Below, in pieces: positions 1 through 4,909 of a DNA stretch of 8,505 nt. The DNA comes from Eubacteriales Family XIII. Incertae Sedis bacterium. GTDB lineage: Bacteria > Bacillota > Clostridia > Peptostreptococcales > Anaerovoracaceae. The translations under genes were made by a program, and so were the position numbers. Positions within the stretch are counted from its first letter, which is position 1; the number at the start of each line of letters is the position of its first letter. The stretch spans positions 1-8,505 of the forward strand of contig JAITEX010000052.1 of NCBI GenBank assembly GCA_031281765.1. Direction: 5' to 3'. The notes under the pieces were generated by a model. It saw nothing but the letters and a program-made list of their open reading frames with translations, ran no database searches and was not told the origin of the DNA.

Positions 1-75
1 TATGTTATCCAATGCGGTAAGGATGTCCGCGATAAGCTTGCGGGGAAATTGCTATACGAGGCGCCATGCCGTTAA
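1..75 (+). CDS. Possible C-terminal end of an unidentified gene entering from the left
   Basis: Frame 1 is open from the window edge to TAA at 73-75 and reads as about 24 residues ending in GKLLYEAPCR. The ending GKLLYEA resembles the last strand of small nucleotidyltransferase (MNT) proteins, which often finish with a G-K-hydrophobic-Y-E pattern. With so few residues this is only a hint. The overlapping frame 2 is also open, so the coding frame itself is not certain. It is followed by about 45 bases of AT-rich spacer before the next gene remnant. Confidence 0.22.
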   Translation, partial: YVIQCGKDVRDKLAGKLLYEAPCR

Positions 76-105
76 TTACTATAAGCGTACCAATGGATAT
101 TAAGG

Positions 106-111
106 TATAAT
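106..111 (+). promoter_or_regulatory. Candidate -10 box (TATAAT) before the MNT remnant
   Basis: A perfect TATAAT preceded by GG lies 10 bases before the ATG at 122. I see no convincing -35 at the normal distance. Transcription would be expected to begin near 118, giving a leader of only about four bases and no Shine-Dalgarno site. Confidence 0.4.
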
Positions 112-121
112 ATACTTACTT

Positions 122-306
122 ATGAACAAAGAACAACTTAACAATATTTTGCGTGATGCGTGCGTTTCTGCACAACAAATTTTCGGAAGTAATCTTTCGG
201 CACTGATTTTGTATGGTTCTTTAGCATGAGTTTTTTCCATGATTGGAAAGACGATCTTCCGTTTTATCGCAATATATGGAATGAGGGAATAAAAATAAGT
301 GCCTAA
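122..306 (+). pseudogene. Decayed MNT-type nucleotidyltransferase (HEPN partner), catalytic core deleted
   Basis: The ATG at 122 opens a 35-residue frame that stops at 227-229. It ends in LILYGSLA, which matches the first strand and the Gly-Ser start of the minimal nucleotidyltransferase fold. From about 232, in a different frame, the DNA encodes WKDDLPFYRNIWNEGIKISA and stops at 304-306. That looks like the usual C-terminus of the same family. The middle of the domain, including the Asp-x-Asp metal-binding motif, is absent, so an internal deletion with frame change has removed the active site. In intact loci this protein is the antitoxin or modifier paired with a HEPN ribonuclease encoded immediately downstream, as seen here. 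Family assignment comes from recognised motifs, not a search. Confidence 0.6.
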
Positions 307-420
307 CGAGAAACGAAAAGAGCTCGCCAATTATCGAATCGAAAGGGCAGTGACAGTATCAACGCCGCACAAGAGCTGTTAGTACAAGGTTTATACAGAG
401 ATAGCATCGACCCATCATAA
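299..420 (+). pseudogene. Decayed HEPN-domain protein, frameshifted and truncated
   Basis: A GTG at 299 overlaps the end of the MNT remnant by eight bases and starts VPNEKRKELANYRIERA. That is the N-terminus of a small HEPN protein of the MNT-partner type. This frame ends at TAG 380-382. The homology continues in the next frame from 349 (SDSINAAQELLVQGLYRDSI), so about one base has been lost near 347-349. The usual continuation after RDSI (an Asn-Arg-Ser-Tyr-Tyr stretch), and with it the Arg-x4-6-His ribonuclease motif, is missing, and a stop occurs at 418-420. The gene is therefore both frameshifted and cut to roughly its first helices and cannot make a functional toxin. The overlap with its partner is the expected operon layout for this toxin-antitoxin class. 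Confidence 0.6.
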
Positions 421-458
421 CCTACTTGTATGCAAAAACTTGACTTTTGTAGGTTATG
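416..458 (+). repeat. Perfect 10-bp inverted repeat beside the rhuM promoter
   Basis: CATAACCTAC at 416-425 is matched exactly by its reverse complement GTAGGTTATG at 449-458, with a 23-base spacer. It begins where HEPN homology stops. The right arm lies between the -35 and -10 of the candidate promoter at 440-467. It could be an operator, a hairpin or the trace of a rearrangement; the sequence alone does not decide. Confidence 0.55.
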
Positions 459-467
459 TGATAGAAT
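440..467 (+). promoter_or_regulatory. Candidate sigma-A promoter of the RhuM remnant
   Basis: TTGACT at 440-445 and TAGAAT at 462-467 are separated by 16 bases, each differing from consensus by one base. The predicted start is near 474, followed by a purine-rich GGGAAG at 475-480 and the ATG at 492. Confidence 0.5.
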
Positions 468-491
468 AATAAACGGGAAGAATATAAAAAA

Positions 492-935
492 ATGTAGAAT
501 GACGACGACATCATACTCTATCAGGACGAGAACGGCATCACGCGGGTTTCGGTGCGCTTCTCAGATGAGGACTTGTGGCTCACACAATCACAGATTGCCG
601 AGATATATGACACCACGCAACAAAACATCAGCCAGCACATTGACGGCATATTAAAGGACGACGAACTGCCAGAGCAATCAACTCACAAGAAATTCTTGTT
701 AGTTCAAACCGAAGGCAACAGACAGGTCAAGCGCGAGATAAGCCACTACAACCTCGACATGATTATAGCCATCGGCTATCGTGTACAGTCGCAGATTGCC
801 ACACGGTTCCGCAGGTGGGCGACAGAACGGCTGCACAAGTACATCCAGAAGGGCTTCGCAATGGACGACGAGCGATTGAAGCAAGGCGGGAACCGCTACT
901 TCCGCGAGCTTTTGCGTAGAATTTTGACTCCGTAG
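492..935 (+). pseudogene. RhuM-family protein remnant: stop at codon 2 and C-terminus missing
   Basis: The reading frame from ATG 492 runs ATG-TAG and then continues NDDDIILYQDENGITRVSVR, followed by a well-conserved RhuM core (WLTQSQIAEIYDTTQQNISQ, EGNRQVKREISHYNLDMII, RVQSQIATRFRRWATERL, MDDERLKQGGNRYFRELL). RhuM proteins come from the Salmonella SPI-3 gene of that name and are widespread in mobile and defence-like loci; their biochemical role is not established. The N-terminal third looks like a winged-helix DNA-binding unit. Codon 2 (TAG 495-497) blocks translation from the natural start. The remaining GTG at 552 lacks a ribosome site. Family members usually continue well beyond RELL with a longer C-terminal region, whereas this frame becomes RRILTP and stops at 933-935. 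It is therefore probably a dead fragment, although a GTG-initiated 127-residue product cannot be excluded. Confidence 0.75.
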
Positions 936-952
936 CTGAATTATGATACAAT
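924..952 (+). promoter_or_regulatory. Promoter of the antitoxin-toxin operon
   Basis: TTGACT (924-929) and TACAAT (947-952) are separated by exactly 17 bases, each one mismatch from consensus. The start would fall near 959, leaving a leader of about 13 bases that contains the GGAGG ribosome site at 961-965, six bases before the ATG at 972. The -35 lies inside the last codons of the truncated rhuM frame. Confidence 0.65.
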
Positions 953-959
953 TCAGCTA
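933..959 (+). promoter_or_regulatory. Palindromic operator candidate for antitoxin autoregulation
   Basis: TAGCTGAATT (933-942) and AATTCAGCTA (950-959) are perfect inverted repeats separated by seven bases (ATGATAC). The palindrome fills the promoter spacer and covers the whole -10 box, ending at the predicted transcription start. Phd/YefM antitoxins are known to repress their own operons by binding palindromes at the promoter, so this is the natural binding site. The rhuM remnant's stop codon forms the first three bases. Direct binding is inferred. Confidence 0.68.
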
Positions 960-971
960 TGGAGGATTGTG

Positions 972-1271
972 ATGAAAATTTTATCTTCAGCCGAATTACG
1001 GAATAATTACCGCAAGGTCGCCGATGAATGCATCAGCACCGGCGAGCCGATTTATATTACAAACAATGGCGAGGGCGAATTGGTCGTCTTGTCTATTGAA
1101 GCGTACCGGGAAGAACAGACCCGGCAGAAAATCAAGAAGGAGCTCTTGCGCATCCAGGCCGAAAAGGCTGCGGGGAAGTTTGAATATATTTCTTATGATG
1201 AATTTGCCGAACGCATGAAAAGCGTCCCCATGGTAGCCGAGAAACTTGACGACATTGACGATTATGAGTGA
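972..1271 (+). CDS. Phd/YefM-family antitoxin (type II toxin-antitoxin)
   Basis: This is a 99-residue protein beginning MKILSSAELRNNYRKVADEC. The N-terminal half (about residues 1-45, with ITNNGEGELVVLSIEAYREE) matches the Phd/YefM fold, which dimerises and binds operator DNA. The charged, likely flexible C-terminal half is the part that wraps and neutralises the toxin in this family. The start is ATG 972 rather than GTG 969, because GGAGG at 961-965 is spaced six bases from 972. Its stop overlaps the toxin start by eight bases (ATGAGTGA), so the two are translationally coupled with the antitoxin first, the standard arrangement. A palindrome covering the promoter suggests autorepression. The frame is intact, at the usual length for the family, in sharp contrast to the decayed genes just upstream. 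YefM is the closer sub-type by appearance, but Phd and YefM grade into one another. Confidence 0.88.
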   Translation: MKILSSAELRNNYRKVADECISTGEPIYITNNGEGELVVLSIEAYREEQTRQKIKKELLRIQAEKAAGKFEYISYDEFAERMKSVPMVAEKLDDIDDYE

Positions 1272-1569
1272 AAACGCCTACCATGTCAAGGTCAGTATTC
1301 AGGCGTATTATGCGCTGAATGCGCACATGGAATTTCTCTCACGGGTCAATCCCGACGCTACCGGAAAACAGCGGAGGGAAATCCTTGCGAAAATTGCTTT
1401 ACTGAGCCGTAATCCATATTTGTATCCCGTTTTTGATGCCGATCCCGACGTACCGGAATACCGAAAGATGGTAATCGGCCGCTACCTGATACTCTACGTC
1501 ATAGATGAGGACGGTAAAACCGTCGGTGTCGACCTTATCTGGGATACACGCATGGATAATGTATTATAG
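1264..1569 (+). CDS. RelE/ParE-family toxin
   Basis: This is a 101-residue protein encoded directly after, and overlapping, the Phd/YefM antitoxin. The C-terminal pattern EYRKMVIGRYLILYVIDEDG followed by VDLIWDTRMD matches the beta-sheet core of the RelE/ParE superfamily, and the N-terminal half is predicted helical. RelE-type members cleave mRNA on the ribosome and ParE-type members poison DNA gyrase; I cannot tell which applies, as no diagnostic catalytic set is certain from reading. ATG 1264 is preferred over the in-frame ATG 1246 because it gives the usual short overlap with the antitoxin and leaves the N-terminus at family length. There is no separate ribosome site, consistent with coupled, lower-level synthesis. 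The stop (1567-1569) is two bases from the stop of the converging nitrilase gene, with no terminator visible between them. Confidence 0.85.
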   Translation: MSENAYHVKVSIQAYYALNAHMEFLSRVNPDATGKQRREILAKIALLSRNPYLYPVFDADPDVPEYRKMVIGRYLILYVIDEDGKTVGVDLIWDTRMDNVL

Positions 1570-1571
1570 CG

Positions 1572-2498
1572 TCATTCGTTGACGGAGAAGCGGAATACAT
1601 CCGGGCGCGCATAATGGCCGACCACATCGAAATCCATGCGGCTGCGGATGATGAGGTCCAAATCCAGGTCGGCAATCAGAATATCCTCCTTGCCGAATAC
1701 CGGGCCGGCGACGTAGTGTCCCATGGGACCTATGATGCAGCTGCCTCCGGCGCACATGACGTCGGGCTGGGATTTTAAATCGTCATAGCAGGCAAGGTCG
1801 GCGGGGTACATGGCTTTCTCAACGTACTGATTGCAGCCGATCACGAAGCAGCGGCCCTCGAGGGCGGTGTGCTTCATCGTGGATTGCCATTCCTCACGCG
1901 CGTCGGCGGTGGGAGCTATAAAAAGGGAAACGCCTTTTTCGTACATTGCCATGCGCGCCAAAGGCATGTAAAACTCCCAGCATATGAGGGCGCCGGTTTT
2001 GCCAAACGGCGTATCTATGACGGTCAGCGTGCTGCCGTCCCCCTCGCCCCAAATACAGCGCTCGGAGCCGGTGGGCTTCAGCTTGCGATGTTTCCCGAGA
2101 AGGGCGCCGGCCGGCCCGAAAAACAGGTTGGTACAGTATAAGGTCCCGTTCAGGCCGTTCTCGTCGCGTTCCGTTACGCCGATGGAAAGGTATAGTTCCG
2201 CGTCTTTGCAGGCTTTACCCAGGGCATCGGTAACGGGGCCCGGAACGGCTACCGAATTTTCATAATACCGCTGCCAGTCCCTGCGGCCCGCTTCCGTTCT
2301 GCTTCCGACCGTAAAGCCGAAGGAGAGGCCCCGCGGGTAGGCGGGAATGAACGATTCGGGAAATACAACCATATCGGCGCCTTTTCCTTTTGCGGTCTGA
2401 ATCAATTCAACGGCCTTCCGCGTGGTGGCGTGCATATCAAAGATAACAGGCGCGGCCTGCACAACGGCTATCCGTACGGTGTTCGGTTGGTTTGACAT
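1572..2498 (-). CDS. Nitrilase-type carbon-nitrogen hydrolase
   Basis: This 308-residue enzyme belongs to the nitrilase superfamily and probably converts a nitrile to its carboxylic acid plus ammonia in the cytoplasm. The catalytic triad is visible: Glu48 in VVFPESFIPAYPRG, Lys139 in KHRKLKPTGSER, and Cys173 in ALICWEFYMPLARM. The CWExYMPL context and the C-terminal GHYARPDVF motif favour the true nitrilase branch (aliphatic/aromatic nitrilase or cyanide-hydrolase type) over amidases or beta-ureidopropionases. The substrate is not predictable. The frame stays open for 34 codons upstream to an ATG at 2600. I chose the ATG at 2496-2498 instead because AAAGGAG precedes it at about eight bases and homology begins there. 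It is a single-gene unit on this strand, divergent from comEA and tail-to-tail with the toxin. A weak GATAAT-like -10 lies at about 2520-2525 on the minus strand, but I see no good -35. Confidence 0.92.
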   Translation of the reverse strand: MSNQPNTVRIAVVQAAPVIFDMHATTRKAVELIQTAKGKGADMVVFPESFIPAYPRGLSFGFTVGSRTEAGRRDWQRYYENSVAVPGPVTDALGKACKDAELYLSIGVTERDENGLNGTLYCTNLFFGPAGALLGKHRKLKPTGSERCIWGEGDGSTLTVIDTPFGKTGALICWEFYMPLARMAMYEKGVSLFIAPTADAREEWQSTMKHTALEGRCFVIGCNQYVEKAMYPADLACYDDLKSQPDVMCAGGSCIIGPMGHYVAGPVFGKEDILIADLDLDLIIRSRMDFDVVGHYARPDVFRFSVNE

Positions 2499-2620
2499 GG
2501 CAGTTTCTCCTTTACTATGATTATCGCTCAAAACGGGTAAAAATGCTACGGGAAATTTGTTTTGACCATCCGCAGCGCCAAATTCCGAAAAAAAACACAA
2601 AAATAATTATTGCAAATATA

Positions 2621-2648
2621 TTGACGTAGCTCTAATATATGGTATAAT
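2621..2648 (+). promoter_or_regulatory. Promoter of comEA, giving a nearly leaderless mRNA
   Basis: TTGACG (2621-2626) and a perfect TATAAT (2643-2648) are separated by 16 bases, with TG at 2640-2641 forming an extended -10. The expected start, about 2655, is only three bases before the ATG at 2658, and no Shine-Dalgarno site precedes that ATG. The box sits in the palindrome TATAATTATA (2643-2652), so a -10 on the opposite strand is also possible. Confidence 0.7.
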
Positions 2649-2657
2649 TATATCATT

Positions 2658-3356
2658 ATGACAATCAATTTGACGCCGAAAAAAATAGTGCTTGCCGTCT
2701 GCGTTGTGGCCGTGCTTATCGCGGGCGGAATACTCTATATGAAACAGGTGCGAGATGCCGAGACTTTGGCCTATGTAGACCGCGCGGACGTGACAGACAC
2801 GATGGAACAGGCCGGAGCGGACGGAGATGGAGACGGGGGCGGGGGCGCCGCCACAGAGTCGGCCGGGGAGGAAGGCGCAGACGGCGCCGAATCGGTCAGC
2901 CCGCCCGCGGAAACGAGCATATATGTCGATGTCGCCGGCGCCGTGAAGCATCCGGGCGTCGTGACAATGAGCGCGGGAAGCCGCGTATTTCAGGCGATTG
3001 AGGCTGCCGGCGGCGAGACGGACGACGCGGACACACGCGCGATAAACCTCGCGGCCGTTCTGAATGACGGGGAACATATTTATGTGCCGACAAAGAATGA
3101 GGCCGCCTCGGGGAATTATCCGCAAGGCGAAATACAAGGTTCCGCGGGCGGCTCCGGTGACAACGCGAAAATCAATATCAATACGGCGGACTCTACTGCG
3201 CTTCAGCAGCTGAACGGCGTCGGCCCCGCCACGGCGCAGAAAATTATCGATTACCGGAACGCAAACGGAAAATTCAAGACCATCGAAGCCCTGAAGAACG
3301 TCAGCGGCATCGGAGACAAGACCTTCGAAAAGCTAAAAGACGCCATCTGCGTGTAG
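2658..3356 (+). CDS. comEA: ComEA-type competence protein, membrane-anchored DNA receptor
   Basis: ComEA binds double-stranded DNA at the outer face of the membrane and hands it to the ComEC channel during natural transformation. This 232-residue protein shows the standard order. A short basic N-terminus is followed by one transmembrane helix (about 9-28). A long Gly/Asp/Glu/Ala-rich linker (about 50-85) leads to an SLBB domain (about 87-143, beginning SIYVDVAGAVKHPGVV). A second short linker precedes the helix-hairpin-helix DNA-binding domain (171-232, with KININTADSTALQQLNGVGP and NVSGIGDKTFEKLK). The start at 2658 is the only one that keeps the membrane helix, although no ribosome site precedes it; the promoter lies immediately upstream. 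No comEC follows, so the channel, if present, is encoded elsewhere. The linker is more acidic and glycine-rich than I would expect and includes an Asp-Gly repeat at 55-60. Confidence 0.92.
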   Translation: MTINLTPKKIVLAVCVVAVLIAGGILYMKQVRDAETLAYVDRADVTDTMEQAGADGDGDGGGGAATESAGEEGADGAESVSPPAETSIYVDVAGAVKHPGVVTMSAGSRVFQAIEAAGGETDDADTRAINLAAVLNDGEHIYVPTKNEAASGNYPQGEIQGSAGGSGDNAKININTADSTALQQLNGVGPATAQKIIDYRNANGKFKTIEALKNVSGIGDKTFEKLKDAICV

Positions 3357-3408
3357 GCGCCGCGCAAGCATCCCGTTCACTCGTATACCAATATTTCTCG
3401 ATTTCAGG

Positions 3409-3414
3409 TATAAT
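3409..3414 (+). promoter_or_regulatory. Candidate -10 box for the DUF896 gene and possibly nifSU
   Basis: A perfect TATAAT preceded by GG lies 32 bases before the ATG at 3447. No good -35 is visible at 16-18 bases. Transcription would begin near 3421, leaving a normal leader containing GGAGG at 3434-3438. No hairpin-plus-T-run terminator is evident between comEA and this point. Confidence 0.45.
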
Positions 3415-3446
3415 AGTAGTAGCATATGAGGTTGGAGGGAATGTAG

Positions 3447-3656
3447 ATGCTTGAAAAGCGCAAAATGGAACGGATCAATGAACTGGCGAGAAAGCAGAAG
3501 TCCGAGGGTCTTTCCGAAGCTGAACAAGCGGAACAGCGTGAACTCCGGCAGGAATATCTTAAGAAGTTTCGATCAGTGTTTAAAAGCCAGCTTGATACTA
3601 TCGAGTTTGTCGATGCTAACACGGATGATGACGCAGGTTCAGGCAAGCCGCATTGA
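3447..3656 (+). CDS. DUF896 (YnzC-like) small protein
   Basis: This 69-residue protein closely follows the DUF896 pattern known from Bacillus YnzC: RINELARKQKSEGLSEAEQA, then a Gln-Arg-Glu-Leu-Arg-Gln-Glu-Tyr-Leu helix and FRSVFKSQLDTIEFVD. The YnzC fold is a short two-helix hairpin. Its molecular role is unclear, with a link to the SOS/cell-division neighbourhood in Bacillus. The tail after residue 56 is acidic and then short and polar, as is usual for this family. GGAGG at 3434-3438 is spaced eight bases from the ATG. A minimal start-stop pair (ATG TAG, 3441-3446) sits between the ribosome site and the real start. It precedes nifS by 40 bases on the same strand and may be co-transcribed with it. 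Confidence 0.9.
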   Translation: MLEKRKMERINELARKQKSEGLSEAEQAEQRELRQEYLKKFRSVFKSQLDTIEFVDANTDDDAGSGKPH

Positions 3657-3696
3657 TTTGCGCGCTCAAAGGGACAGAAAAGTATGAGGAAGGGAA

Positions 3697-4863
3697 ATGA
3701 CAGAAGAAAAAAGAAACGTTTATCTTGATTATTCGGCGACGACTCCCGTCAAGGAGGCCGTGTTGAATGAAATGATACCATATTTTACGGAGAAATTCGG
3801 CAATCCGTCGAGTTTGTACACCTCTGGCCAGGAATCGAAAAACGCGATTACCGTTGCGCGCGAACGGCTCGCGGCGCTGATTGGCGCTGACCCGAAAGAG
3901 ATATTCTTCACCTCGTCGGGGACCGAGGCGGATAATTGGGCGGTGATTGAAACCGCGTTTTCGAAACGCGCAAAGGGAAACCATATCATTACGACGAAAA
4001 TCGAGCACCATGCGCTCTTGCACAGCGCGGAATATCTCGAAAAAGAGGGCTTTGAGGTGACCTATCTCGACGTTGATTCCGACGGGTTTGTCTCACTCGA
4101 CGAGCTGAAGGACGCTATTACGGACAAAACCGTGCTGATCAGCATCATGTTCGCGAATAATGAAATAGGCACTATTCAACCGATAGCCGATATTGCGGCG
4201 ATAGCGAAGGAGCGCGGCGTCATTTTCCATACGGATGCGGTGCAGGCGCTCGGCAATGTGCCGATAGACGTAAAGGAACTCGGCGTCGATATGCTCAGTA
4301 TATCGGCACACAAAATTTACGGGCCGAAGGGCGTCGGCGCGCTGTATGTTCGTCGGAGCGTCAAGCTTCCCGAATTCATGCACGGCGGCGGACAGGAGAC
4401 GGGCAAACGCCCGGGGACGGAAAATCTCGCGGGCATCGTCGGTTTCGGCAAGGCGGCTGAGCTTGCTCAGGCAAATCTGCCCGTTCATGCGAAACAGTTA
4501 GCTGAATTGCGCGATTACTTTATCGGCCGCGTCAAGAACGAAATACCGAATATCCGTATCAACGGGAGCCTCGAAAAACGGCTGCCCGGCAACGCGAATA
4601 TCACGTTCAAGTTTATTGAAGGCGAGGCGATCCTCTTGCTGCTCGATATGGAGGGCATCTCGGTGTCCACGGGATCGGCGTGTTCGTCCGCGTCGCTTAC
4701 GCCGTCGCACGTATTGGAGGCCATCGGCGTGCCGATGGAAGAGATACACGGCTCGATACGCTTTACGGTCGGCGATTTCACGACGAAGGACGACATCGAC
4801 TATACGGTCGAAACGCTGAAAAAAGTCGTCGAAAAGCTCCGCAACATCTCGTCGCTGTCATAA
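3697..4863 (+). CDS. nifS: Cysteine desulfurase, NifS/IscS type
   Basis: This 388-residue pyridoxal-phosphate enzyme removes sulfur from L-cysteine, forming alanine and an enzyme persulfide that feeds Fe-S cluster assembly and probably tRNA thiolation. Visible residues include the N-terminal YLDYSATTP motif, His104 in EHHALLHS (stacks on the cofactor), Asp180 and Gln183 in HTDAVQAL, the Schiff-base Lys206 in SISAHKIYGPKG, the RPGTEN motif (238-243), and the catalytic Cys329 in the mobile loop STGSACSSAS. The long loop and length place it in group I (NifS/IscS), not the SufS class. Start ATG 3697 has GAGGAAGG immediately upstream at good spacing. It is followed after 46 bases by the scaffold gene nifU, the usual clostridial pairing, with no iscR/rrf2 regulator in view. 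Full length, no visible defects. NifS or IscS is a naming choice; no nitrogenase genes are present, so a housekeeping role is likely. Confidence 0.95.
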   Translation: MTEEKRNVYLDYSATTPVKEAVLNEMIPYFTEKFGNPSSLYTSGQESKNAITVARERLAALIGADPKEIFFTSSGTEADNWAVIETAFSKRAKGNHIITTKIEHHALLHSAEYLEKEGFEVTYLDVDSDGFVSLDELKDAITDKTVLISIMFANNEIGTIQPIADIAAIAKERGVIFHTDAVQALGNVPIDVKELGVDMLSISAHKIYGPKGVGALYVRRSVKLPEFMHGGGQETGKRPGTENLAGIVGFGKAAELAQANLPVHAKQLAELRDYFIGRVKNEIPNIRINGSLEKRLPGNANITFKFIEGEAILLLLDMEGISVSTGSACSSASLTPSHVLEAIGVPMEEIHGSIRFTVGDFTTKDDIDYTVETLKKVVEKLRNISSLS

Positions 4864-4909
4864 CAAGCAGCGCGCGTAATATAAATAATAAGTTGAAAGG
4901 ATACGAATA

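Noticed and set aside
492..500. Stop-codon recoding (TAG read as sense) to rescue rhuM
   Set aside because: Several intact genes in the window end in TAG at their expected family length, so TAG works as a normal stop.
430..654. 74-codon plus-strand frame starting at 430
   Set aside because: It overlaps the RhuM core in another frame, and the protein has no plausible family pattern.
1246..1263. Upstream ATG at 1246 as the toxin start
   Set aside because: It would lengthen the overlap with the antitoxin and add six non-homologous residues; ATG 1264 gives the typical ATGAGTGA coupling.
2499..2600. 34-residue N-terminal extension of the nitrilase
   Set aside because: Family homology begins after the ATG at 2498, which has AAAGGAG at proper spacing; the extension has no such site.
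2607..3137. 176-codon minus-strand frame opposite comEA
   Set aside because: It is opposite the conserved ComEA domains and rich in Arg, Gly and Ala from reverse-complemented GC-rich codons; no domain is recognisable.
3357..3408. Terminator after comEA
   Set aside because: The GC-rich GCGCCGCGC stretch has no adequate complementary arm followed by a T-run.
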